In this document: in pieces, positions 36,080-45,361 of the stretch
Position numbering within the stretch: position 1 is the first letter of the stretch
How the letters are laid out: every line of letters begins with the position of its first letter
NCBI RefSeq assembly: GCF_000332515.2
Contig: NZ_AOGZ02000016.1
Span: 186,001-250,000, forward strand
Length of the DNA stretch: 64,000 nucleotides
From: Leptospira wolbachii serovar Codice str. CDC
Lineage (GTDB): Bacteria; Spirochaetota; Leptospiria; Leptospirales; Leptospiraceae
Direction of reading: 5' to 3'
Made by a program: the position numbers and the translations under genes
The notes under the pieces: model-generated
Told to the model about the DNA's origin: nothing
Databases searched by the model: none
What the model saw: the letters and a program-made list of their open reading frames with translations, nothing else

Positions 36080-37192
36080 ATGGAAACACCAAAAGAGGAT
36101 ATGGGCAAAAAGAAAACGAAAGAACCGGATCCAAATCCAAAGTCTGCTCTTTCGGTAAATCCCGGTGTTGCAGATGCCCCTGCCATTTCTCCTTACATTC
36201 GGGACCAAAGAAAAACACTTTCCCGAAAAGAAACCACAGTAGAAGAATTAGCCGATGGAGTTCTATCGGGAAACCGAACCCATCTTGCCAAGGCCATCAC
36301 TCTAGTAGAAAGTAACTTGGAAGTTCATAATGACAAAGCCCAAGCCATTTTAGAACTTGTGATGCCTAAGGTTGGCAATTCCATTCGGATTGGAATCACA
36401 GGAGTTCCCGGCGTTGGGAAATCCACTTTCATCGAAAGTTTTGGGAGTTATCTCCTAGAACAAAATCACAAACTCGCAGTACTTGCCATTGATCCCAGTA
36501 GCCAAAGAACCAAAGGTTCTATTTTGGGAGACAAAACAAGGATGGAGGTTCTATCCAAGTCTGCCAATGCCTTCATTCGGCCTTCGCCTAGCAGCGGTTC
36601 TTTGGGAGGGGTAGCTAGAAAAACACGCGAATCCATGTACCTTTGTGAAGCCGCAGGGTTTGATACCATCATCATTGAAACAGTCGGTGTGGGACAATCG
36701 GAAACACAGGTCCACTCCATGGTGGATTTTTTCTTATTACTCATGCTTGCCGGCGCCGGGGACGAACTCCAAGGAATCAAACGGGGAATTATGGAGATGG
36801 CTGACCTCATCGCCATCAATAAAGCCGATGGACCCAATGAACCTTATGCGATGCGGGCCAGGGTCGAATACGAATCTGCCCTCCACCTCTTCCCTGCTCC
36901 AGAATCCAAATGGACACCCAGAGCCACTACTTGCAGTAGCATTGGCGGAAAGGGAATTGATGAAATCTGGAAACTGATTTTGGATTATATTTCCACCACA
37001 AAAACAAACGGTTATTATGCGAAAAATCGAGCAGACCAAACCCGAATGTGGTTTGAAGAAACCCTCAAAGAAGTAGTCCTTGAACAATTCTTTGCTAGGC
37101 CTGGCAAAAAAGAATCCATCAAAGCATCTGAGAAAAAGCTAATGTCCGGAAAGTCCACTCTTCTCAAAGAAATCAAACATCTGATGGATTGA
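36080..37192 (+). CDS. meaB: Methylmalonyl-CoA mutase-associated GTPase MeaB
   Basis: 370 residues. G3E-class GTPase that guards cobalamin loading and repair of the mutase. Walker A is GITGVPGVGKSTFIE, then LAIDPSSQRTKGSILGDKTRME, the ETVGVGQSE switch region and the base-specific NKAD. It is 40-50 residues longer than many MeaB proteins because of a charged N-terminal extension (ETPKEDMGKKKTKEPDPNPK). A second ATG at residue 9 is possible. It follows the mutase subunits on the same strand. Confidence 0.93.
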   Translation: METPKEDMGKKKTKEPDPNPKSALSVNPGVADAPAISPYIRDQRKTLSRKETTVEELADGVLSGNRTHLAKAITLVESNLEVHNDKAQAILELVMPKVGNSIRIGITGVPGVGKSTFIESFGSYLLEQNHKLAVLAIDPSSQRTKGSILGDKTRMEVLSKSANAFIRPSPSSGSLGGVARKTRESMYLCEAAGFDTIIIETVGVGQSETQVHSMVDFFLLLMLAGAGDELQGIKRGIMEMADLIAINKADGPNEPYAMRARVEYESALHLFPAPESKWTPRATTCSSIGGKGIDEIWKLILDYISTTKTNGYYAKNRADQTRMWFEETLKEVVLEQFFARPGKKESIKASEKKLMSGKSTLLKEIKHLMD

Positions 37193-37198
37193 AAAAAA

Positions 37199-37230
37199 AT
37201 GCCACTTGCGCTTCTTTTCGCAAATGGCAT
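37199..37230 (-). terminator. Terminator hairpin oriented for minus-strand transcripts
   Basis: ATGCCACTTGCG (37199-37210) pairs with CGCAAATGGCAT (37219-37230) with one mismatch. The T-run lies only on the minus-strand side (37192-37199 is all A on the plus strand). It should stop transcription arriving from the 490-base gap or from the lipoprotein gene at 37685. On the plus strand it forms a hairpin without a T-run 6 bases after meaB. Confidence 0.65.
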
Positions 37231-37333
37231 CTGCCTCAAGCACTGGAATGTTAATGGAAATCATACGCTACAAAACCGATCCAATAGTAAAATAGATCGG
37301 CATTCAGACTGCATTGTACCGGATGGAAAGGAA

Positions 37334-37359
37334 TTTGTCTATATACCAAATAGTATAAA
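37334..37359 (+). repeat. 26-base repeated promoter/operator-like element, copy A
   Basis: Reads TTTGTC, then ATACCA, then AGTATAAA. It matches copy B (37588-37613) at 22 of 26 bases by hand alignment. The core TACCAAATAGTA is a partial inverted repeat and ends in a -10-like TATAAA. It lies in the 490-base gap between meaB and the lipoprotein gene, which holds no coding sequence that I can support. Confidence 0.45.
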
Positions 37360-37587
37360 AAAGGACTGTATGGTTTAGACTTTTCTTTGTTTTTTATGTT
37401 CTCTGATTTCCTAGATCAATGCAGACTAGAAAACCCAGTTCATAAAAAACACAAGGGCAAAGTAGACTCCAAACCACAGAACCAGTCTTAGTTTCATTAA
37501 AAGAGCAGAGATCCAATCGATACACTCTAGTCCGGTTTCTTTGTATTTTGGTAAGTCGATTAGTCTAGGATATCCTATTCCTAGAGG

Positions 37588-37613
37588 TTTGTCCATTTAC
37601 CAGATGGTATAAA
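37588..37613 (+). repeat. 26-base repeated promoter/operator-like element, copy B
   Basis: Core TACCAGATGGTA is a perfect 5+5 inverted repeat, followed at once by TATAAA, so TGG-TATAAA could be an extended -10. NarL/LuxR-type regulators bind inverted TACC-type heptamers, and such a regulator is encoded 2 kb away. Transcription from here on the plus strand would run antisense into the 3' end of the lipoprotein gene at 37685. Confidence 0.45.
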
Positions 37614-37684
37614 TTGTCGAGGTACATTCAAACATTCGCCCGCTTCACCACCTTCTACTGCCTATTTCTGAGACAGTGTCCCTC

Positions 37685-38368
37685 TCATTTTTCCTTCAGT
37701 GGAACCGCTGTACTAAAAACTTCTTCAAAATAGGCATCATACATATCTTCTGAAATAATATGTGAATAGACATAAGCCCAACCAAAAAAAGTAAGATGGT
37801 GCCACACATGCCCTCGTGAAAAAGTCGTATATTGAATTTCCTTCCCAACTCCATTTTTATCATAATAGACTATTTCGGTAGTCGGTTGGATGGGATTGTA
37901 ACCGGGAACAATCGCAATAGTGGCCACAGAAACGAACATACTCCAATGCATAGAAGGATCCTCTCCAATTGTGATCACCATCACATTCGGTTTATATTCA
38001 TTTCTAAAATAATCCCATTCTACAATAGACTGGAAGGAGCGAATCTCATAATTGGATACCATTTTAGGTAAATGTTTCATCAATGCAGAATATGCTTTGC
38101 TACCATAAACGGACGAGGAAGACCCTTCCCCATATTTTGAATACAAACTTTCTGGATATAAACCAGTGATACTAGATTTACATTCGACTGGACTGTCCGT
38201 GCATAAGGCCCCTTTACGTACAATCACCAATTGAACTTTTTCTTTTATGAATGGTTTTGTATTTTTATGAACCCCGTCTGGCAATGGAGTTTTGTCCACA
38301 AACAAAAGCATATTGGATGCACAATTAACGACAGAGAAAGTGATAATGATGAAATGCAAAAGTTTCAT
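37685..38368 (-). CDS. Lipoprotein of unknown function
   Basis: 227 residues. The signal peptide ends in a lipobox (FSVVNC). No domain was recognised; the mature part has several aromatic and His-containing motifs (SMHWSMFVSVATIAIVPGY, SRGHVWHHLTFFGWAY) and two hydrophobic stretches. AAGGA lies 7 bases before the ATG. It starts 13 bases after the ankyrin gene stop, so it is most likely co-expressed with that lipoprotein. Confidence 0.6.
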   Translation of the reverse strand: MKLLHFIIITFSVVNCASNMLLFVDKTPLPDGVHKNTKPFIKEKVQLVIVRKGALCTDSPVECKSSITGLYPESLYSKYGEGSSSSVYGSKAYSALMKHLPKMVSNYEIRSFQSIVEWDYFRNEYKPNVMVITIGEDPSMHWSMFVSVATIAIVPGYNPIQPTTEIVYYDKNGVGKEIQYTTFSRGHVWHHLTFFGWAYVYSHIISEDMYDAYFEEVFSTAVPLKEK

Positions 38369-38381
38369 TTGTTTTTCCTTT

Positions 38382-39720
38382 TTAATTTTTAAATAACCTT
38401 TGATAATTGCTATTTGTAGTTAATGCCATTTCTTTTGCTGAAATATTGGGGCGCGGATGATAGATAAATCCATTTCTTAAGTAAACCGATCTTTGGTCTT
38501 CTGGAACCTCTTTAGTTTTTATATCTGGATTTGCGCCTAACAAAAGTAATTTTTCAATTTCTTCGTAAGAAGAATAAAGGACGGCATAATGGATTGGTGC
38601 CCAACCATATTTATCTGGGGAATTGATATTGATTTTGTTTGTTTTTACTAAGGCTGTAAGACAAGAGAATTGGTATAAGTTGTTTTTCAGGATTTGCTGG
38701 GTAATATAGTTTCGACGATGGTTATCCACTGCTTTAGCGCTATATATTCCAGACAAAGTTTCCACGACCATTTGATAATTCGCGTAATTAGCGTGACGAA
38801 TTCTTTCCTCTTCATTTTTGAAATGGTCAAATTTGATGGCTCCACCTGATGTGTTTGGTAAACAATTGTCTCCTCCGCCAGTCATAAAGACTGCATATTC
38901 GAATAGATTGAATTCGCCAGGAAGTGGTGTCAGAGGTTTCGATTTTGCCAATAATTTTTTGAGAAAATCGGAGCGATAAATTTGAATGATTTGATGGTAC
39001 ATTCGATTATCAATTGATTTCTGGGGGATAGAATCGAAAATCAGATTCGCAATATCAGTTTGTTTGATTTTGAGAAAGCCCACAAAAGCGGAAGCTAAGT
39101 TTTCAGAATCATCCAATACCCTTTTGTCTCGAATCAGAATTTTTGCAATTTCTGTACTGTTGGTTTGGTATACTTTAAATTCCTTTTGAAATTCGGAAGT
39201 ATTATCAGGTGCTACATTTCCACTTTGCACAAATTGTTCATACGCTTTTGTGGTTTCTACAATTGCATTCAAAGCATTTCCTTTCGGTTCGTAATTATGA
39301 TAAGGTGCCTCAGACCTCGTCCATTGATACTCGGCCCGTAACGCTGGATTTGCTCCTTTGGACAACAGTAATTTGACCATATCGCCATCACCTAACGTAG
39401 TCGCAATATAAATCGTGGGAATTAACCGGTTAGGCCCCCATTGACCAGAACCCCTTCCATTGGGATCGGCACCTTTTGATATTAGGTATTCAACCAAATC
39501 TTTTTTGCCTGCAAGTACAGCTCTGATAATGGGTGTATAATAAAATACCTTGTATTCGTTTATATCTGCACCTTTATCAAGTTCTTGCTGGATTTTAGCT
39601 ATGTCATTGGCATCAATTGCCTTTATGATGGGTGTGGCACAATTGCTTAAAGCCTGCAAAAAAAAACAAAAAAATTAAAAAGATGCGTACGCTTTGTAAT
39701 TTATATAGAAAAAGGGACAT
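38382..39720 (-). CDS. Ankyrin-repeat lipoprotein, signal peptide out of frame at a T9 tract
   Basis: The main frame (38382-39659) encodes ankyrin repeats at both ends (TPIIRAVLAGKKDLVEYLISKGADPN, DGDMVKLLLSKGANP, YGWAPIHYAVLYSSYEEIEKLLLLGANPD) around a less regular middle. It opens abruptly at QALSNC, the end of a lipobox. The missing hydrophobic part lies just upstream in another frame: the ATG at 39720 reads MSLFLYKLQSVRIFLIFLFFF into nine T (39658-39666 on the minus strand). One T fewer would join it to LQALSNC. A promoter fits this ATG (TTGAAC 39749-39754, TATTCT 39727-39732). It is either slippage-controlled, a frameshift mutation or a sequencing error. Confidence 0.7.
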
Positions 39721-39726
39721 CGAACC

Positions 39727-39772
39727 AGAATAACAGAAAATTCTTTTAGTTCAATATCCCAAGTGGTATAAA
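39727..39772 (-). promoter_or_regulatory. Promoter of the ankyrin gene overlapping element copy C
   Basis: On the minus strand TTGAAC and TATTCT are 16 bases apart, with the ATG at 39720 six bases after the -10, so the transcript would be leaderless. A third, weaker copy of the 26-base element (39747-39772; 18 of 26 matches to copy B, including TGGTATAAA) covers the -35. TCTTTTAGTTC (39742-39752) and GAACTAAAAGA (39775-39785) form an 11-base inverted repeat around it that includes the stop codon of the response-regulator gene. Confidence 0.45.
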
Positions 39773-39777
39773 TAGAA

Positions 39778-40416
39778 CTAAAAGATTCCGAATTGGCGGG
39801 CTTTTTTTAGCATTTGGACTCTTGTATTCACTTGGAGTTTTTTATAGATCGCCTTGATTTGTTGGCGAACCGTCCCAACTGTCGTTCCAAATAAAGAGGC
39901 AATTTGTTGGGGGTTGTCCCCTTCTACAATGAGCTCCAAAATTTGCCTCTCTCTCGGTGTTAACACTTCCACCCCAACCCCGAGGGGATCCAAATTGGTT
40001 TGGGGTTTTCGAAAAGATAACAATACTTTTGCGGCAATCGAAGGAGAAATTACGCTCCCCCCATCGAGTAAAGTTTGGATGGTATCATGCAATGAATCCA
40101 GTTCGGACTTCCAAATGTATCCGGAAGCTCCATTGCGAAGTGCAGAAAAGATAGCATCATCGGTTTGTAAGGAAGATATCACTAGACTCTTTCTCGATTC
40201 AGCAGTATGATAAGTTTTTAGTACATCGATTCCACTCATGCCGGGAAGTCCAATGTCCAAAATAAGAAGATCCCATTCCTTCGGTTCGTCGGCCCAAAAC
40301 TCTTCTGCAGAATTCCAAGTGGTTAAATTTAAATTCGGATTTTCTTTTAATACCCCACATAAGGATGACAAAAAATCCAAATTATCTTCGATGATTCCAA
40401 TAGTAATAGGTTTCAT
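39778..40416 (-). CDS. NarL/LuxR-family response regulator
   Basis: 212 residues. The receiver domain has the acidic pair (GIIEDN), the phospho-acceptor Asp in LLILDIGLPGMSG, and a conserved Lys in WKSEL. The C-terminal LuxR-type helix-turn-helix reads LTPRERQILELIVEGDNPQQIASLFGTTVGTVRQQIKAIYKKL, with minor departures from consensus (GDNPQQIA for GKSNKEIA). It is encoded with its kinase by a 4-base overlap (ATGA). Nearby targets may be the ankyrin lipoprotein gene downstream and the TACCA..TGGTA elements. Confidence 0.88.
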   Translation of the reverse strand: MKPITIGIIEDNLDFLSSLCGVLKENPNLNLTTWNSAEEFWADEPKEWDLLILDIGLPGMSGIDVLKTYHTAESRKSLVISSLQTDDAIFSALRNGASGYIWKSELDSLHDTIQTLLDGGSVISPSIAAKVLLSFRKPQTNLDPLGVGVEVLTPRERQILELIVEGDNPQQIASLFGTTVGTVRQQIKAIYKKLQVNTRVQMLKKARQFGIF

Positions 40417-41660
40417 AGATCGAAGAGTCCAATAGGAAGTTTCATTTTGATTTGATAAGGTGATTCTTGGATGGAGATCTCCCCGTTTAAAGATTTAATT
40501 CTTTGTTGTAACCCTCGTTCGCCGACTCCGGATTCAATGAAATTTTGTTTAAATGTTGTGAGTTTAAAATTTTCTTCTCCTTCCGAAACTTTTTGTAATT
40601 CAGAAACAAATTGAAATAACAAATGTTCATTCGTTCGTTCTATCCGCCAAGTGGAGGTTCCAGTCCCATGTCGCAAGTCATTGGTTGTGATTTCTTTGAA
40701 GATTTGAAGGATATGGTGAGCTATTTCTGGATCTCGAATTTTGATAATGGTTTCTTCTCCAACAGAATTCCATTCCAACATTATCTCACGGCCGGCAAGT
40801 TTGTATCTCTTTTTGATTGAAAGTTTTAGTCCATCTAACATGGACTCTTGAAACAATTCTCTTTGGTCTTCTTCTTGAACTTGAGTACGTAAGGACTGAA
40901 GGGCGGACTCAGAAAGTTGTTTTAGTTTTTGTAACTGCGTATGTGTAATCTCGGATGGAGTTTTTTCCATCCTTTGACTGAGTAGAACCAAGTCGGTAAG
41001 TTGGGAACCCAAACTATCATGAATATCTTGAAAAAATGTTCTGCGTTTCTCTTCCAGTAGCATACCACGATAAGCAGCAATATACCGAGTTCGAAACCAC
41101 CAATGGTTCAAAAAGAAAGCCACAAGAAACAAAGGGAAAATCGTAGACATCTCTCGCCAGGTTTCTTCTGGAATGACGGTTTGGTTGGCAAAGTAGACTC
41201 GGAAAATATAAATTAAGAGAACAAAAGACCATTCTAAAATGTACTGCCATACAAGTCCGGGGTAAAAGAAAGAAGATGTGGCAAGAAGAGCTGTAATGGT
41301 TAACCAATTCCTTGGATCAAAATAAGGAATAACGGGATCGTGAAATCCTGTTTCGATTTCTACTAGAACCAAAAGAAAAAAAGTCAAACGGACAAGAATC
41401 GGTGCGATCCGAAAAATATGCCTATAGAAAAAAGAAGTACAAACAAGGATAATGCTGAATACCAACTCAATGGCTGAAAGAATACAATTGGTCTGATCCA
41501 GAGCATTCCATTCCAAATACACACTCTGAATGTAAGCAAGGCAATAAGCAAAACCGAGGAAGTACAGTTTACTGATGATTTCGGAATAAACGGCAAGAAG
41601 GGAAATAGGATCGAGAGGATTCCCTCGGAAAAAGACAAAAAGCCTGTGAAACACGGGCAT
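40413..41660 (-). CDS. NarX-type sensor histidine kinase
   Basis: 415 residues. Six hydrophobic helices (about 20-195) form a membrane sensor without a large periplasmic domain. Then comes a HisKA_3 dimerisation motif with the phospho-acceptor His (RTFFQDIHDSLGSQLTDLVLLSQ) and a GHKL ATPase domain. The N-box is loose (EITTNDLRHGTG) and the glycine-rich box is short (GVGERGLQQRIKSLNG). It pairs with the NarL-type regulator encoded immediately downstream. The signal is unknown; a membrane or lipid cue is plausible for this sensor type. Confidence 0.82.
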   Translation of the reverse strand: MPVFHRLFVFFRGNPLDPISLLAVYSEIISKLYFLGFAYCLAYIQSVYLEWNALDQTNCILSAIELVFSIILVCTSFFYRHIFRIAPILVRLTFFLLVLVEIETGFHDPVIPYFDPRNWLTITALLATSSFFYPGLVWQYILEWSFVLLIYIFRVYFANQTVIPEETWREMSTIFPLFLVAFFLNHWWFRTRYIAAYRGMLLEEKRRTFFQDIHDSLGSQLTDLVLLSQRMEKTPSEITHTQLQKLKQLSESALQSLRTQVQEEDQRELFQESMLDGLKLSIKKRYKLAGREIMLEWNSVGEETIIKIRDPEIAHHILQIFKEITTNDLRHGTGTSTWRIERTNEHLLFQFVSELQKVSEGEENFKLTTFKQNFIESGVGERGLQQRIKSLNGEISIQESPYQIKMKLPIGLFDL

Positions 41661-41709
41661 GCTCTACCTAAACACCAATCAATTGTTCAAGATAGGCGAA
41701 CATTGAATT

Positions 41710-42072
41710 CTAAATTTCTAATCGGCTAATGTGTTCTAACAAAAGTTTTTGATCATCGTCGAACATTTGGTTAAATTCAAGACCCACTTCATAAAAAGCG
41801 CCCTCTCCAAATTCTTCCAAACGTACGACCTTTGCCTTTGGGTACAAAACGTACTTTACGTCTGGGAATCTTAATTCTAATTCCAACCTTGTTCCAAGAG
41901 ACATGGGTTCTTTGGTTCGAAACAATAGTCCGCCTTCTGAGATGTCTTGGGATTCTCCTTCCCCCTTATCTTTGGGTAAAAACTGGGCCGAGCCGGCCCC
42001 CGATTGGATCACCCGGTATGTGAGATGGACTTTTTCGGAGATACGTTTGTAAATTCGGCGTTCGCTGGACAT
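41710..42072 (-). CDS. PilZ-domain c-di-GMP-binding protein
   Basis: 120 residues, a single PilZ domain. Both ligand motifs are present: RRIYKR (RxxxR type) near the N-terminus and DISEGGLLF (DxSxGG) in the first strands. Such small proteins change partner activity when c-di-GMP rises. No obvious partner is adjacent; the kinase gene upstream and the RND gene downstream are separated by gaps. Confidence 0.85.
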   Translation of the reverse strand: MSSERRIYKRISEKVHLTYRVIQSGAGSAQFLPKDKGEGESQDISEGGLLFRTKEPMSLGTRLELELRFPDVKYVLYPKAKVVRLEEFGEGAFYEVGLEFNQMFDDDQKLLLEHISRLEI

Positions 42073-42145
42073 GTAAGCAAGGGAACGCCGAATTCAAAGT
42101 TTGGGCAAGTTTAAATTTATCCCGGGGAATCAGTAAGTTTTCTGG

Positions 42146-45100
42146 TTAGTCCTCTAAATCTTCTGGTCGGATTTCGAAATCGGGGCGGAAGGCTCCTTCG
42201 ATCTTTTCACGCAAACGATCAATGTATCCAAACACTGCTGGCACCACAATGAGAGTGATGAGAGTCGAAAGAACAAGTCCTCCAATGATTGCAATTCCCA
42301 TCGCTGTTCTCGATTTAGATGCTTCTCCAATTCCCAGAGCAATCGGTAGAGTTCCCGCAATCATCGCAAGTGATGTCATAAGGATGGGACGTAGTCTTTT
42401 AGATCCCGCATCAAAGATGGCTTCATCTCTAGTCATTCCATGTTCTTTCATGGCAAGGATGGCGTGATCCACAAGAAGGATGGAGTTTTTGGCCACAAGT
42501 CCCATAAGGAGAATGAGCCCAATCATACTGAATAAATTCAGCATCTCACCTGTGAGAGCCAAAGCAAAGAATGCTCCGGAGATGGCTGGAGGGATGGCAA
42601 AAAGTATCGTAATCGGTGTGATAAAAGACTCATAAAGAGAAGCTAACACAAGATAGATGAAGATGAGTGCCATACCGAAAGCAAGGACTATGTTTTGTAA
42701 AAGCTCCTTAAAGTCTTCCGATTGACCCACAAAGGAATATGTGATTCCCGGAGGTGGCGGCAATTTATCTTTTAAAATTTTTGCTGCTGATTCCGATGCG
42801 GAAGCAATGGCTCCTCCCGGAGCAAGGTTTGCATTGATAGGAACTACACGGGACCTGTCTTCTCGAATGATCCTTGCAGGAGAGCTACTTTCTTTTCCTT
42901 CCGCAATGGCACTGAGAGGAATGAGTCGGTTCTGGATGTTTGGCACTCGGGTTTCATAGAAGGACTTACGAAGATTTCGTTGTTCCTCTTTAAGCCGAAG
43001 GCGAACGTCATACTCGATTCCGTTTTCTAAATACTTAGCCACTTCCCCACCTTCAATATGGTAACGAAGCTCTGCTCCCATCACACCAGCAACCACACCG
43101 ACTGTTTGCATTTTAGCACGGTTTGGCACCACTTGAAATTCTGGTTTCCCCGTTCGGTAGGTTGTATCCACGTCTGTTAAATCCGGAACCTTACGCAGTT
43201 CTTCCATTACTTTAAAGGAATAGGCTTCTAGATCTTTTAAGTTTTCCCCTTTTAAGTTCAAGTTGAATGGGTATTGTACCCCACCACCTATCGCCGAATA
43301 GTCGTTCACTTTCGGTCTAGCATGTGGGTAGGCCTTTAAGAACTCACGGATTTGGTCTTTCACATCCCCTGTGGTTCGCCTACGGTATTCGGCAGGAAGG
43401 AGGGCAACACCAATGGTGGCAATATTGGACTCCCCATCACTATTTCCCACAACCGTAGCGAGGAGTTCTAATTCAGGAATCGATTTAATGATTTCGTTTT
43501 GGATTTGTTCTACCGTTTCGGACGTTCCATGTAAGGAAGTTCCTGGAGCCATTTCCACATTCACCATAAACTCACCTTGATCGTTCGCAGGTAAGAAGGT
43601 CTTTTTTACAAAGGCAAGCGAAAAGATACTAGTAACTAAGGTAAGGAAAGTAAGTAAAATAACGGCCCATGGTTTTTTCAAAGCAAACTTCATGATGATT
43701 CCGTACATTCTGTCCAGAAAATCTTGAAATTTATCAAAGTTACGAAGGACTATGTTTTTCTTTTTATGGATGTCTGTTTTCCCGGCAAAATAAGCGGATA
43801 ACATCGGTGCTACGGTCAGACCATCAAAGAGCGAGATGATCATCGCAAAAACCACTGTTAACCCAAATTGTTTAAAAAACTGACCTACAATTCCAGAAAG
43901 AAAACCAATAGGAAGAAATACAGCAATGACCGTTAAGGAAGTTCCGATAACTGCAAGAGTTACTTCTTCTGTTCCTTTCCTTGCCGCAACAATGACGGAT
44001 TCCCCTTCTTCCAGTTTACGGAAGATATTTTCCCGAACCACAATGGCATCATCTACGAGAAGTCCTACCGCAAGGGATAGGGCAAGTAGGGTCATTACGT
44101 TCATGGTAAAACCCATGGCATACATAATGATAAAAGCACCTAACATGGAGTTAGGGAGTGCCATACCAGTGATGAGGGTGGAGCGGACGTTCCCGAGAAA
44201 AAGATACACTACGATAACCGCGAGCAAAATCCCAAGGATGATCGCGATGGTTACGTCTTCAATGTTCGCACGGATCCATTTAGATCCATCTCGAATTAAA
44301 ATAACTTTAGGTGCTCCTTTGAGATCTTTGATTTGAGCATTAATGGTGTCAATTTTGCCTAGGATTCCATCGGCGACTTCGACTGTGTTCGCTCCCGATT
44401 GTTTATACACATCTAAGAAAAGGGCTTTCTTTTGGACCCTCTCTTTTTTAGGAGCATCGTATTTGAATAATAATTTCCCAATAATGGAAGGTTCATCGTG
44501 TTCTTCTGCACTGATTGGCGCATACAACATACCAAGCGTTTGGCGATCTTGGAGAGTATCTTTCACTTGCCCTAAATCTTTGACAAGAACCCCTCGTCCA
44601 AACTCTCCACCAAAAGAAACAACGGTGTTCTCAATTTGAGATAACGATTCATATTTGGCAACCGTTCGAAACGAAGTTTCTTTATCGCCACCTTCTACTT
44701 TTCCCGCAGGAATGTTGACACCAGAGTTTTTGATTTGGTTCCCAATGGAGATGGCCGGAACTTGGAAGGCATTGATTTTATTTCGATCAAGCTCGATATG
44801 AATTTCTCTACGAGAACCACCAATGATTTTTACCGCACCTACGTTGTTGACTTGTTCGAGTTTGGTTTTGATTTTCTCTTTTGCCAAATCATAGAGTTCA
44901 CCTTCTGGGAGGTCAGCAAAAAGTGAGATCCTCATGATAGGTTGGTCAGAAGGATCAAACCTTTGCACCAGTGGTTCTTTTGAAGATTCAGGAAAGAGTG
45001 GTTTCACACGAGCTGTTTTATCCCGAACTTGTTGTTCGGCGTATTTGATGTCTGTGGTTAGGTTGAATTCCGCAAACACCATAGAAATCCCCTCTTGGTT

Positions 45101-45349
45101 TCTCGATGTGATCCGTTTGAGGCCAGAAATGGAACTGAGTTCTTCTTCCAATGGTTTAGAAATAGATGTTTCTATCTCTTCTGGACCAGCCCCAGGATAT
45201 ACAGTAGAAACGACAACGAAGGGAATGTTGATGTCGGGGAAAAGATCGACGCCAATTCGTTTCAGGGAAATAAAACCAGTAATCACCATGATGATGACTA
45301 ATGAAGATATGAAAATGGGTCGTTTGATGGAAAAGGAAGCAATACTCAT
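42146..45349 (-). CDS. RND efflux transporter (AcrB/HAE-1 type)
   Basis: 1067 residues with two repeats of six membrane helices and large periplasmic loops. The start SIASFSIKRPIFISSLVIIM and DLFPDINIPFVVVST are typical. The proton-relay helix keeps the Asp pair (LAVGLLVDDAIVV). It exports drugs, detergents or lipids by proton antiport. No membrane-fusion or outer-membrane channel gene is in the neighbourhood, so these partners must be encoded elsewhere, or further along beyond genes of other function. It starts 12 bases after the GT-C gene stop. Confidence 0.93.
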   Translation of the reverse strand: MSIASFSIKRPIFISSLVIIMVITGFISLKRIGVDLFPDINIPFVVVSTVYPGAGPEEIETSISKPLEEELSSISGLKRITSRNQEGISMVFAEFNLTTDIKYAEQQVRDKTARVKPLFPESSKEPLVQRFDPSDQPIMRISLFADLPEGELYDLAKEKIKTKLEQVNNVGAVKIIGGSRREIHIELDRNKINAFQVPAISIGNQIKNSGVNIPAGKVEGGDKETSFRTVAKYESLSQIENTVVSFGGEFGRGVLVKDLGQVKDTLQDRQTLGMLYAPISAEEHDEPSIIGKLLFKYDAPKKERVQKKALFLDVYKQSGANTVEVADGILGKIDTINAQIKDLKGAPKVILIRDGSKWIRANIEDVTIAIILGILLAVIVVYLFLGNVRSTLITGMALPNSMLGAFIIMYAMGFTMNVMTLLALSLAVGLLVDDAIVVRENIFRKLEEGESVIVAARKGTEEVTLAVIGTSLTVIAVFLPIGFLSGIVGQFFKQFGLTVVFAMIISLFDGLTVAPMLSAYFAGKTDIHKKKNIVLRNFDKFQDFLDRMYGIIMKFALKKPWAVILLTFLTLVTSIFSLAFVKKTFLPANDQGEFMVNVEMAPGTSLHGTSETVEQIQNEIIKSIPELELLATVVGNSDGESNIATIGVALLPAEYRRRTTGDVKDQIREFLKAYPHARPKVNDYSAIGGGVQYPFNLNLKGENLKDLEAYSFKVMEELRKVPDLTDVDTTYRTGKPEFQVVPNRAKMQTVGVVAGVMGAELRYHIEGGEVAKYLENGIEYDVRLRLKEEQRNLRKSFYETRVPNIQNRLIPLSAIAEGKESSSPARIIREDRSRVVPINANLAPGGAIASASESAAKILKDKLPPPPGITYSFVGQSEDFKELLQNIVLAFGMALIFIYLVLASLYESFITPITILFAIPPAISGAFFALALTGEMLNLFSMIGLILLMGLVAKNSILLVDHAILAMKEHGMTRDEAIFDAGSKRLRPILMTSLAMIAGTLPIALGIGEASKSRTAMGIAIIGGLVLSTLITLIVVPAVFGYIDRLREKIEGAFRPDFEIRPEDLED

Positions 45350-45361
45350 AATTCTTTTTCT

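Noticed and set aside
43926..44336. Plus-strand reading frames inside the RND gene
   Set aside because: Several similar open frames occur opposite the RND gene; they are by-products of its codon pattern, without ribosome-binding sites or domains.
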